From assembly GCF_006384975.1 (NCBI RefSeq), contig NZ_CP021645.1:4616001-4680000 (forward strand): a stretch of DNA of 64,000 nucleotides, in the 5' to 3' direction. Position numbers and translations under genes: made by a program. Position 1 is the stretch's first letter. The number at the start of each line of letters is the position of its first letter. The stretch is from Pseudomonas oryzihabitans (GTDB taxonomy: Bacteria > Pseudomonadota > Gammaproteobacteria > Pseudomonadales > Pseudomonadaceae). The notes under the pieces were generated by a model. The model saw nothing but the letters and a program-made list of their open reading frames with translations, searched no databases and had not been told where the DNA came from. Positions 53,822 to 62,578 of the stretch are shown here, piece after piece.

Positions 53822-53823
53822 AT

Positions 53824-53974
53824 GTAGGCTGGATTGAGGCGGCTCTAGCGCCGGGAGCCCCACAGGGTGGTGCTGAGCCTGGCGCTGTTGGGCTTCGCTG
53901 TGCTCAACCCAACCTACGAGAGCGACCTGGCGTAGGTTGGGTTGAGGCGGCTCTACCGCCGAAGCCCAACAGGG
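53824..53974. repeat. REP-like cluster, three units in alternating orientation
   Basis: Units at 53824-53867 and 53932-53974 start GTAGGYTGGRTTGAGGCGGC; an inverted unit (TGTTGGGCTTC... CTCAACCCAACCTAC) lies at 53885-53918 between them. Such palindromic intergenic repeats are common between convergent genes in Pseudomonas, as here (rlmJ and msrA). Confidence 0.7.
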
Positions 53975-53995
53975 AGCCGCTAGCGCGGCTCGGGA

Positions 53996-54655
53996 TCAGA
54001 CCGCCAGGCTCGGTGGCAGGCAGACGCCGGTACCGGCCAGGCCGCAATAGCCGTTGGGATTCTTCGCCAGATACTGCTGATGGTAGGCCTCGGCGTAATA
54101 GAAGGGCGGTAGCGGGGCGATCTCGGTGGTGATCTCGCCATAACCCGCCTCGGCCAGCTTGGCCTGGAAGGCGGCTTGGCTGGCCTCGAAGGCTTCGCGC
54201 TGGCGCTCGTCGGTGTAGTACAGCGCCGAGCGGTACTGGGTGCCGACATCGTTGCCCTGGCGCATGCCCTGGGTCGGATCGTGGGCTTCCCAGAAGATCT
54301 TCAGCAGCGCTTCCAGCGAGGTTTGCGCCGGGTCGAACACCACCAGCACCACCTCGGTATGGCCGGTCAGGCCCGAGCAGACCTCTTCGTAGGTCGGGTT
54401 GGGCGTGTGCCCGCCGGCATAGCCCGCAGCGGTGGTCCAGACGCCCGGCTGCTGCCAGAAGCGCCGTTCCACGCCCCAGAAACACCCCATGCCGACGACC
54501 AGGCTTTGCAGCCCGGTGGGGAAGGGTGCCTTGAGCGGATGGCCGTTGACGAAATGCGCCTCGGGTACCGCCAGGGGTGTTTCCCGGCCGGGGAGTGCCT
54601 GGTCGGCGGAGGGCAGATGGGTCTTCTTGGTCAAGATTTCGGAACGCAGGACCAT
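53996..54655 (-). CDS. msrA: Peptide methionine sulfoxide reductase A
   Basis: 219 residues with an N-terminal extension of about 50 residues, usual for Pseudomonas MsrA. The active site is [15 protein letters not shown] (Cys58); [51 protein letters not shown] follow. It reduces Met-S-sulfoxide. It is adjacent to the dipA-like gene in the same orientation, as in P. aeruginosa PA5017-PA5018. Confidence 0.95.
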   Translation of the reverse strand: MVLRSEILTKKTHLPSADQALPGRETPLAVPEAHFVNGHPLKAPFPTGLQSLVVGMGCFWGVERRFWQQPGVWTTAAGYAGGHTPNPTYEEVCSGLTGHTEVVLVVFDPAQTSLEALLKIFWEAHDPTQGMRQGNDVGTQYRSALYYTDERQREAFEASQAAFQAKLAEAGYGEITTEIAPLPPFYYAEAYHQQYLAKNPNGYCGLAGTGVCLPPSLAV

Positions 54656-54734
54656 GGGTTACCTCGTTGGAAAGGCCTGGCGAAACACCCAGTGTACGCA
54701 AATCGCCCAGGCAGGGTCGGTGCCGCTCGGCAGC

Positions 54735-57341
54735 TCAGAGCATCGGTAGATAACGCGCCAGGGCGGTATCGAGTTGCTCGGCCGGGATCGGCTTGTCGAA
54801 CAGATAACCCTGGCCGATATCGCAGCGGTGATGACGCAGGAAGGCCAGCTGTTCGGTCGTCTCGATGCCCTCGGCAACCACCTGCAACCGCAGGTTGTGG
54901 GCCATGGCGATCACCGCGGAGGTGATTTCCATGTCGTCCTGGTTGTCCGGGATGTCCTTGATGAAACTCCTGTCGATCTTGATGATGTCGATGGGGAATT
55001 TTTTCAAGTAGCTGAGCGACGAGTAACCGGTGCCGAAGTCGTCCATCGCCAGGCTCATGCCCAGGCGCTTGAGGGCTTCCAGGGTTTCGCGGGTAGCGTC
55101 GGTGGCATCCAGCAGCAGGCTTTCGGTGAGCTCCAGTTCCAGGCGCTGGGGGGCGATGCCTTCTTCTTCGAGGATGGTGACGAAGGACTGCACCAGATCC
55201 GGATCGGTGAATTGCTTGGGCGACAGGTTGATGGCGATCTGCAGGTCGCCGAAGCCCGCGGCATCCAACTGGTGCAACTGGCGGCAGACCTCGCGGATCA
55301 CCCACTTGCCGATGGGCACGATGAGACCGGTTTCCTCGGCGACGCTGATGAACTGGTCCGGCCGGATCATGCCCTTTTCCGGATGCTGCCAGCGGATCAG
55401 GGCTTCCAGGCCAAGCAACTTGGCGCGCTTGAGGCAGACCTTGGGCTGGTAGTGCATCAGCAGCTCGTTCTGCTCCAGCGCACGGCGCAAATTGTTCTGC
55501 ATGAACAGCTTGTGGCTGACCTCGGCGATCAGTGCCTCGGTGAACACCTGGACCTGATGGCCGCCATTGGCCTTGGCCCGGTGCAGGGCGAGACCGGCGT
55601 GCTTGATCAGGGTCTGCGGATCCGTCTCGTGCGGCCGCGCGGTGGTCAGGCCGATCGAGCAACTGATCAGGGTGGGGTGACCTTCTACATACAGAGGCGG
55701 ATCGAGGGCGACCAGGGTGTCGCGCGCCAGAGCGGCCGCGGCGACCGCGTCCATCCCTTCGAGCAGGACGGCGAATTCGTTGCTGGCGATACGGGCGATC
55801 AGCGCGCTCTTGCCCAGCGCCGTGCGCAGGCGGCGGGCCAGGCCAACCAGCAACTGGTCGCCGATGTGGTGTCCGAGGCTATCGTTGACCCGCTTGAAGT
55901 TGTCGATGTCCACCAGCAGCAGCGAGTGCTCGCGATTGGCGTTGGACTGTTCCAGGCGGGCTTCCAGGCGGGCGATGAAATGGTTGCGGTTGGCCAGGCC
56001 CGTGAGGCTGTCGCGGAAGACCACCTCGTCGTTTTGTTGCTGGGCGAAGCGGATCTTGCTGGTGTTCTGGAAGATCCCCAAATAGCCCTGCAGCTCGCCG
56101 TTGGGTTGCAGGATCTTGGACAGCGACAGCATGCCCCAGTAGCTTTCGCCATCGCGCCGGTAGCAGCGTAGTTCGCCTTGCCAGCTGTCCTGGTGCGCGA
56201 GACGTTGCCAGGCTTCGTAGAGCAGCTCGCTCCAGTTTTCCAGCGCGGGCAGGGCTTCGATGAGGGTGCCCTGGATCCGGGTGTTGGGGTAGCCGGTAAT
56301 CCGGGTGAAGCTGTCGGTGGCATGTTCCAGGCGGCCATCGGCGTCCAGCAGCAGGAAGGCGTCGGTACTGGCTTCCATCACCCGGGTGAGCGGATGGCCG
56401 CGCTCCGGTGGCCGCTCTTGACCGTGCACCAGCGCAGCCAGGCAATCCGCCAGGTCGCGGGCGAAGCCGACGTCTCCGGCTTCCCAGGTGGCAGCCTGGG
56501 CACGGCGCAGGCACAGCAGGCCGGTCAGGGTGTCGTCATGGATCAGGGCGACATCGAGGGCGGTACCGGCGGCCGTGTTCGGTGGCTGCAGTACCTGGCT
56601 GGCATCTTCGATCAAGCCCTGCTCGCGCAAGCGCCTTTGATGATCGCTGCACGGCGTCGTTATCCGCTCGTCACTGGTCAGACAGGTCAGGCCGTTGTCG
56701 TCGAGGCGCCATAGGCTCACCTGGTCGACGGTGAAGGCGGCAGGGCCATGGCTAAGCAGGAGTTTCGCAAGCTCGCTGTCCGAGGGGGGCTTGCGCACCG
56801 CACAGCGGGACAGCTCCAGCAGCAGCGTCTGCCGCGCCTGCGCCAGTACCAACCGCTGTTTGTCCAAGTCCTGGATTTCCTGCAGCAGCGCCAGGGTGGA
56901 ACGCAGGGCCAGGGTATGGGCTTCCCATTCGCCGGTCAGTGCCTCGTTGCCCATCACCCGCAATAGATAGCCGCGCAGCAGGGGACGCCCATGGCGTTGC
57001 AGGCTTTCTCCCACCTCTATGACGTGATAGGGGGCATCGGGCGAGTGGAACAGGTAACTGACCTGGTAGCTGCCGTGTTCGGCGAGCTGCAGCTGGATGT
57101 CCTCGTGCAGGCGATGCCGCACGCTGGGCTCCATCAGGCTGGCGTAGGGGGCGTCGATCAAGGAGCACAACGCCTGCGCGGGGAGGCCGAGGCTGGTTTC
57201 GCAGCGCGGATCGAGGTAGAGCATCGCCCAGGAGGCTTCGTTCAGACGCTCGAAGCGCAGCAAGCCCAACCGAGCAGGAGCGCTCAGGGCGCCTGCTTGA
57301 TCGGCTACCGCGGCATCGGCAGCGTCGGAGTGAATACTCAT
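54735..57341 (-). CDS. dipA: c-di-GMP phosphodiesterase, DipA-like (GAF-PAS-GGDEF-EAL)
   Basis: 868 residues. A GAF-like region lies at about 170-310, PAS at about 315-435 (TRVMEASTDAFLLLDADGRL), GGDEF at 436-600 and EAL at 610-868. The GGDEF signature is ASNEF (519-523), so cyclase activity is not expected. The EAL part is intact (LGLEALIRWQHP with EAL at 646-648, later DDFGTGYSSLSYLKKFPID). P. aeruginosa DipA also has ASNEF and sits between aceF and msrA. It lowers c-di-GMP and promotes dispersion. Confidence 0.85.
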   Translation of the reverse strand: MSIHSDAADAAVADQAGALSAPARLGLLRFERLNEASWAMLYLDPRCETSLGLPAQALCSLIDAPYASLMEPSVRHRLHEDIQLQLAEHGSYQVSYLFHSPDAPYHVIEVGESLQRHGRPLLRGYLLRVMGNEALTGEWEAHTLALRSTLALLQEIQDLDKQRLVLAQARQTLLLELSRCAVRKPPSDSELAKLLLSHGPAAFTVDQVSLWRLDDNGLTCLTSDERITTPCSDHQRRLREQGLIEDASQVLQPPNTAAGTALDVALIHDDTLTGLLCLRRAQAATWEAGDVGFARDLADCLAALVHGQERPPERGHPLTRVMEASTDAFLLLDADGRLEHATDSFTRITGYPNTRIQGTLIEALPALENWSELLYEAWQRLAHQDSWQGELRCYRRDGESYWGMLSLSKILQPNGELQGYLGIFQNTSKIRFAQQQNDEVVFRDSLTGLANRNHFIARLEARLEQSNANREHSLLLVDIDNFKRVNDSLGHHIGDQLLVGLARRLRTALGKSALIARIASNEFAVLLEGMDAVAAAALARDTLVALDPPLYVEGHPTLISCSIGLTTARPHETDPQTLIKHAGLALHRAKANGGHQVQVFTEALIAEVSHKLFMQNNLRRALEQNELLMHYQPKVCLKRAKLLGLEALIRWQHPEKGMIRPDQFISVAEETGLIVPIGKWVIREVCRQLHQLDAAGFGDLQIAINLSPKQFTDPDLVQSFVTILEEEGIAPQRLELELTESLLLDATDATRETLEALKRLGMSLAMDDFGTGYSSLSYLKKFPIDIIKIDRSFIKDIPDNQDDMEITSAVIAMAHNLRLQVVAEGIETTEQLAFLRHHRCDIGQGYLFDKPIPAEQLDTALARYLPML

Positions 57342-57530
57342 GCGCGTGTTCGCGTCCTTGTGAAGACGGATGGATACCCTTGGGTTATCGGAAAGGGCAG
57401 GTAAATCATTAATCCTTTTTCCTTTCCGCCACTGGCGATATCAGATGACTAATAAGGGTGCCCGATGAGGCCGGGTACACACAAGTAGGCGCCGAGCGGC
57501 CATCCTACCGTTTCAATCGACCATAAGACA

Positions 57531-57563
57531 GAAACCCCGCACGAGCGGGGTTTCTTATTTTTT
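57531..57563 (-). terminator. Strong hairpin terminator between aceF and dipA
   Basis: GAAACCCCGC and GCGGGGTTTC pair around ACGA. On the minus strand it ends aceF with a TTTCTGTCTTAT-type tail. On the plus strand the tail TTATTTTTT is better, so it works in both directions or ends a plus-strand transcript. A second inverted repeat, CGGTAGCCGA/TCGGCTACCG (57573-57593), lies between it and the aceF stop. Confidence 0.8.
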
Positions 57564-57604
57564 GTCAGGAAGCGGTAGCCGAGTCGGCTACCGTCCTGTT
57601 TGGC

Positions 57605-59578
57605 TTATAGCAGCAGCCCGCGGATTTCCGCCAGCAGATCGCCCAGGCGCTTGGTGAAGCGCGCCGCGGCGGCCCCGTTGATCACGCGGTGATCGTAGGA
57701 CAGCGACAGCGGCAGCATCAGGCGCGGCTGGAAGGCCTTGCCGTCCCAGACCGGCTGCATGCTGGCCTTGGACACGCCGAGGATCGCCACTTCCGGGGCA
57801 TTGACGATCGGCGTGAAGCCGATACCGCCGATGTGGCCCAGGCTGGAGATGGTGAAGCAGGCGCCCTGCATGTCGTCGCCGCTGAGCTTCTTGGTCCGCG
57901 CCTTTTCCGCCAGTTGGGCGGCTTCGGCGGCGAGTTGCAGGAGGCTCTTCTGGTCGACGTTGCGGATGACCGGGACCAGCAGACCGTCCGGGGTGTCCAC
58001 GGCGAAGCCGATGTGCACGTACTTCTTGCGGATCACCGCCTTGCCGCTGGGCGCCAGGGAGGCGTTGAAGTCCGGCAACTCCTTGAGCACATGGGCACAG
58101 GCCTTGAGCAGGAACGGCAGGATGGTCAGCTTGACGCCGGCCTTTTCCGCCACGGCTTTCTGGCCGACGCGGAAGGCTTCCAGCTCGGTCACGTCGGACT
58201 GGTCGAACTGGGTGACGTGGGGCACGTTCAACCAGCTGCGATGCAGGTTGGCGGCACCGACCTGCATGAGGCGCGTCATCGGCACCTCTTCGATCTCGCC
58301 GAACTTGCTGAAGTCCACGGTGGGGATCGGCGGGATGCCGGCGCCACCGGTGGCACCCGCAGCCGCGGCCGGGGCCGCCTTGCTCTTCTGCAGCTGATCC
58401 TTGACGTAGGTCTGGACGTCTTCCTTGAGGATGCGGCCCTTGGGACCGGTCGGGGTGACCTCGCCCAGGTCGACGCCGAATTCGCGGGCGACCATGCGCA
58501 CCGCCGGACCGGCGTGGACCTTCTTGCCCTTGCCAGCGGCAGGCGCGCTGGCGGGAGCGGTGGCCTTGGCCGGAGCCGCGGCTTTCTTCTCGGGCGCCGG
58601 GGCGCTGGCAGCGTTGCCCGCAGCCGGCTTGGCCGCGGCACCGGCCACCTTCAGAGTCAGGATCAGATCGCCGGTCTTGGCCTGGTCGTTGACCTTAATG
58701 GCGACGCTTTCCACCACGCCCGCCTTGGGCGCCGGGATTTCCATGCTGGCCTTGTCGGACTCCAGCACGATCAGCGACTGCTCGGCCTTGACTTGGTCAC
58801 CGGCCTTGACCAGCACCTCGATGACGTTGGCGCTGCCGGTGGAGCCGATGTCGGGGACCTTGATCTCCTCGACCGATTCACCGGCCGGCTCGGCGGCGGC
58901 TTCCTCGTGCAGCTCGGGCTCGGCGGCTTCCTTCGCGGGCTTGTCGCCAGCGGTGGAGGCGACGCTCTTGCTCGGCTTGGCATTGGCGGCGCCCTTGAGC
59001 ACCAGGATCAGATCGCCGGTGCCCACTTCGTCGCCGACCTTGACGGAAACGCTCTCCACCACGCCAGCGGCGGGGGAGGGGATTTCCATGCTGGCCTTGT
59101 CGGATTCCAGGGTGATCAGCGTCTGCTCGGCGGCGATGGTGTCGCCGGGCTTGACCGCCACCTCGATGATGCTGGCCTTGCCGCTGGAGCCGATGTCCGG
59201 AACGTGGATCTCCTGGGACTCGCCTTCACCGGCGGACGCCGAAGCGTCCTCGTCGCCGGCCGGCGTCGGGGTTTCGCTTTCCTCGACCTGGGTCTGCTTG
59301 GACTCGGCCTTGGGTTCGGCGGCGGGTTCGCTACCGGAGGCAGCGTCGTCACCTTCCAGGTCGATCAGCAGATCACCGGTCTTGAGGGTGTCGCCGACCT
59401 TGATGTGCAGGGCGGCGATCTTGCCGGCCTTGGGGGCCGGGATCTCCATGCTGGCCTTGTCGGACTCCAGCACCACCAGGCTCTGTTCGGCCTCGACGGT
59501 ATCGCCGACCTTCACCAGCAGCTCGATGACTTCGCCGTCGCCACTGCCGATGTCGGGTACGCGGATGGTCTCGCTCAC
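57605..59578 (-). CDS. aceF: Pyruvate dehydrogenase E2, dihydrolipoamide acetyltransferase
   Basis: 657 residues with three lipoyl domains, each with a SDKASMEIP-type lipoylation motif (near residues 40, 160, 275), separated by Ala/Pro/Glu linkers. A peripheral-subunit-binding domain (KVHAGPAVRMVAREFGVDLG, GPKGRILKEDVQTYVKDQLQ) and the catalytic domain (LSLSYDHRVINGAAAARFTK with active-site His) follow. It moves the acetyl group to CoA. Three lipoyl domains match the E. coli/Azotobacter layout; as I recall, P. aeruginosa AceF has two. It follows aceE by 28 bases. Confidence 0.97.
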   Translation of the reverse strand: MSETIRVPDIGSGDGEVIELLVKVGDTVEAEQSLVVLESDKASMEIPAPKAGKIAALHIKVGDTLKTGDLLIDLEGDDAASGSEPAAEPKAESKQTQVEESETPTPAGDEDASASAGEGESQEIHVPDIGSSGKASIIEVAVKPGDTIAAEQTLITLESDKASMEIPSPAAGVVESVSVKVGDEVGTGDLILVLKGAANAKPSKSVASTAGDKPAKEAAEPELHEEAAAEPAGESVEEIKVPDIGSTGSANVIEVLVKAGDQVKAEQSLIVLESDKASMEIPAPKAGVVESVAIKVNDQAKTGDLILTLKVAGAAAKPAAGNAASAPAPEKKAAAPAKATAPASAPAAGKGKKVHAGPAVRMVAREFGVDLGEVTPTGPKGRILKEDVQTYVKDQLQKSKAAPAAAAGATGGAGIPPIPTVDFSKFGEIEEVPMTRLMQVGAANLHRSWLNVPHVTQFDQSDVTELEAFRVGQKAVAEKAGVKLTILPFLLKACAHVLKELPDFNASLAPSGKAVIRKKYVHIGFAVDTPDGLLVPVIRNVDQKSLLQLAAEAAQLAEKARTKKLSGDDMQGACFTISSLGHIGGIGFTPIVNAPEVAILGVSKASMQPVWDGKAFQPRLMLPLSLSYDHRVINGAAAARFTKRLGDLLAEIRGLLL

Positions 59579-59606
59579 AATTGTTTCCTCTTATCCGTGT
59601 GCCGCA

Positions 59607-62249
59607 TCAGCAATCCAGGGGATTGCGCTTCTCGGTGTCGATGCCGAACTTGGTGATGGCGTCGGCCACGACCTTGCGTTCCAGCTTGCCTTGGTTGGCC
59701 AGCGCCTGCAGAGCGGCGACGGCGACCCAACGGCGGTCGACCTCGAAGTGATCACGCAGCTTCTTGCGGCTGTCGCTGCGACCGAAGCCGTCGGTACCCA
59801 GCACCTGGAATTCGGTGGGGACCCACTGGCGGATCTGGTCGGCGAACAGCTTCATGTAGTCGGTGGAGGCGATGACCGGACCCTGGCGCTCGCCCAGGCA
59901 CTGCTCGACGTAGGTCAGGCGGCGCTCTTCCAGCGGGTGCAGGCGGTTCCAGCGATCCACGGCCAGGCCTTCACGGCGCAGTTCGTTGAAGCTGGTGACG
60001 CTCCAGATGTCGGCGCCGACGCCCATCTCGCGCAGCAGGCTCGCGGCAGCGCGGACCTCGTTGAGGATGGTGCCCGAGCCCAGCAGCTGGACGCGGTGCT
60101 TGAAGTCGCCTTTCTCTTCTTCCAGCAGGTACATGCCCTTGATGATGCCTTCCTCGACACCTTCGGGCATGGCCGGCTGCTGGTAGTTCTCGTTCATCAC
60201 GGTGATGTAGTAGAAGACGCTCTGCTGCAGTTCCATCATCTGATGGATGCCTTCGCGCATGATCACCGCCAGCTCGTAGGCATAGGTGGGATCGTAGCTG
60301 CGGCAGTTGGGGATGGTGCCGGCCAGGATGTGGCTGTGACCGTCCTCGTGCTGCAGGCCTTCACCGTTCAGGGTGGTGCGGCCGGAGGTGCCGCCGAGCA
60401 GGAAGCCGCGGGTCTGGGCATCGCCCGCCGCCCAGGCCAGGTCGCCGATGCGCTGGAAGCCGAACATCGAATAGAAGATGTAGACCGGCAGCATTGGCTG
60501 GTTGTAGTTGCTGTAGGCGGTACCGGCGGCGATGAAGGAGGACATGGCGCCGGCCTCGTTGAGGCCTTCCTGGAGGATCTGGCCATCCTTCTCTTCGCGG
60601 TAGTACATCACCTGGTCGCGGTCGACCGGCTCATAGAGCTGGCCGTGGGGCGAGTAGATGCCCAGCTGGCGGAACATGCCTTCCATGCCGAAGGTACGGG
60701 CCTCGTCGGCGAGGATGGGCACGATGCGCTTGCCCAGGTCCTTGTCCTTGACCAGTTGCGACAGGATGCGGCCGAAGGCCATGGTGGTGGAGATCTCGCG
60801 ATCGCCGGAGCCGTCCAGCACCGCCTTCAGGGTGTCCAGCGGCGGGGTGGGGATGCTGATGCTGCGGGCGCGACGCTGGGGCAGGTGGCCGCCCAGGGCT
60901 TCGCGGCGGCTCATCAGGTACTTCATCTCGGCGCTGTCGTCGGCCGGGCGATAGAAGGGCAGCTCGCTGAGCTGGGAGTCGTTCAGCGGGATGTCGAAGC
61001 GATCGCGGAATTTCTTCAGCGACTCCACATCGACCTTCTTGGTGTTGTGCGCGGTGTTCTTGGCTTCGCCCGCACCGGTGCCGTAGCCCTTGATGGTCTT
61101 GGCCAGGATGACGGTGGGCTGGCCCTTGTGGTTGACCGCCTGGTGGTAGGCCGCATAGACCTTGTAGGGGTCGTGACCGCCACGGTTGAGCTTCCAGATC
61201 TCGTCGTCGGACAGGTCCTCGACCATCTTGAGCAGCTCGGGATTGGCGCCGAAGAAGTGCTTGCGCACATAGGCACCGTCTTTGGCCTTGTAGTTCTGGT
61301 ATTCACCGTCGACCACGGCGTCCATGCGCTGCTGCATGCGACCTTCGGTGTCGCGGGCGAACAGCGGGTCCCACATGCGGCCCCAGAGGACCTTGGTGAC
61401 GTTCCAGTCGGCGCCGCGGAAGATGCCTTCCAGTTCCTGGACGATCTTGCCGTTGCCGCGTACCGGGCCGTCGAGGCGCTGCAGGTTGCAGTTGATGACG
61501 AAGATCAGGTTGTCGAGGTTCTCGCGGCCGGCCAGGGAGATGGCACCCAGGGTTTCCGGCTCGTCGCACTCGCCGTCGCCGATGAAGCACCAGACCTTCT
61601 GCTTGCCGGCCGGGATGTAGCCGCGGTTCTCCAGGTACTTCATGAAGCGGGCCTGGTAGATGGCGGTGATGGGGCCCAGACCCATGGAGACGGTCGGGAA
61701 CTGCCAGAAGTCGGGCATCAGGTGCGGGTGCGGGTAGCTCGACAGGCCCTTGCCGTCCACTTCCTGGCGGAAGTTGTTCATCTGGTCTTCGGAGAGGCGG
61801 CCTTCCAGGAAGGCACGGGCGTAGACGCCGGGCGAGGCGTGGCCCTGATAGTAGATCAGGTCGCCGCCGTGCTCTTCGTTGGGCGCTTTCCAGAAATAGT
61901 TGAAGCCGATGTCATAGAGGGTGGCGCTGGAGGCGAAGGTGGAGATGTGGCCACCCAGATCCGGATCCTTGAGGTTGGCGCGCATGACCATCGCCAGGGC
62001 ATTCCAGCGGACCAGCGAGCGGATACGGCGCTCCATGAACAGGTCGCCCGGCATATGGGCTTCCTTGGTCACTGGAATGGTGTTGCGATAGGGGGTGGTG
62101 ATGGAGTAGGGCAGCTGGGTACCACTGCGGGTGGCCAGTTCGCCCATGCGGGTCATCAGATAATGAACGCGCTCCTCGCCTTCGTGGTCGAGGACGGACT
62201 CCAGGGCGTCCAGCCATTCCTGGGTTTCGACGGGATCGAGATCTTGCAT
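59607..62249 (-). CDS. aceE: Pyruvate dehydrogenase E1 component, homodimeric
   Basis: 880 residues, typical for the proteobacterial homodimeric E1. ThDP-binding part around CFIGDGECDEPETLGAISLA and NLIFVINCNLQRLDGPVRG; start MQDLDPVETQEWLDALESVL. It decarboxylates pyruvate and acetylates the lipoyl groups of AceF. First gene of the aceEF unit. Two palindromes lie upstream (62361-62406). Confidence 0.98.
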   Translation of the reverse strand: MQDLDPVETQEWLDALESVLDHEGEERVHYLMTRMGELATRSGTQLPYSITTPYRNTIPVTKEAHMPGDLFMERRIRSLVRWNALAMVMRANLKDPDLGGHISTFASSATLYDIGFNYFWKAPNEEHGGDLIYYQGHASPGVYARAFLEGRLSEDQMNNFRQEVDGKGLSSYPHPHLMPDFWQFPTVSMGLGPITAIYQARFMKYLENRGYIPAGKQKVWCFIGDGECDEPETLGAISLAGRENLDNLIFVINCNLQRLDGPVRGNGKIVQELEGIFRGADWNVTKVLWGRMWDPLFARDTEGRMQQRMDAVVDGEYQNYKAKDGAYVRKHFFGANPELLKMVEDLSDDEIWKLNRGGHDPYKVYAAYHQAVNHKGQPTVILAKTIKGYGTGAGEAKNTAHNTKKVDVESLKKFRDRFDIPLNDSQLSELPFYRPADDSAEMKYLMSRREALGGHLPQRRARSISIPTPPLDTLKAVLDGSGDREISTTMAFGRILSQLVKDKDLGKRIVPILADEARTFGMEGMFRQLGIYSPHGQLYEPVDRDQVMYYREEKDGQILQEGLNEAGAMSSFIAAGTAYSNYNQPMLPVYIFYSMFGFQRIGDLAWAAGDAQTRGFLLGGTSGRTTLNGEGLQHEDGHSHILAGTIPNCRSYDPTYAYELAVIMREGIHQMMELQQSVFYYITVMNENYQQPAMPEGVEEGIIKGMYLLEEEKGDFKHRVQLLGSGTILNEVRAAASLLREMGVGADIWSVTSFNELRREGLAVDRWNRLHPLEERRLTYVEQCLGERQGPVIASTDYMKLFADQIRQWVPTEFQVLGTDGFGRSDSRKKLRDHFEVDRRWVAVAALQALANQGKLERKVVADAITKFGIDTEKRNPLDC

Positions 62250-62360
62250 GGCTTGCTCCAGGGCGGAAAGGCTTCCAGAATCGGTCGCCTCAGGGTCGCC
62301 GCCGGCCTCTTGGGGGCAGCGAAAATTCTTGGATTTATGACCGGACGGTTCCGATCGGCG

Positions 62361-62375
62361 TGTAGTTTTACTACA
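62361..62375. promoter_or_regulatory. GntR/FadR-type palindrome upstream of aceE
   Basis: TGTAGT-TTT-ACTACA is a perfect 6-base palindrome with a 3-base spacer. It contains the T-N-GT-N3-AC-N-A pattern used by FadR-subfamily GntR regulators, the family of E. coli PdhR, which represses its pdh operon. It lies 112 bases before aceE and 204 before glnE. Confidence 0.5.
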
Positions 62376-62387
62376 AATTCAATTTCG

Positions 62388-62406
62388 TTTCAGCTCTCGG
62401 CTGAAA
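62388..62406. promoter_or_regulatory. Second inverted repeat in the aceE-glnE spacer
   Basis: TTTCAGC-TCTCG-GCTGAAA has perfect 7-base arms and lies in the AT-rich part of the 329-base spacer. It is a candidate operator for either divergent gene. Nothing else was recognised in 62250-62578. Confidence 0.4.
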
Positions 62407-62578
62407 TGGATAAAAAACAATTCGACGTTTGTCGAACGCTCTGCTCCAGGGCTCGCGAACTCCGAACCGCGGACATGGAAACGGTTCCCGCTCGGACCGG
62501 GTGGTCCGTCGGAATGTCCCCGGAATCGGCGGCGTAGCAGGGGTGGCGGGGTTCGACTGTCTTTGCGCAGGACTGCCC

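Noticed and set aside
58425..62537. Very long open frame on the plus strand opposite aceF and aceE
   Set aside because: It is a high-GC shadow of two certain genes; the translation has no family features and is skewed in composition.
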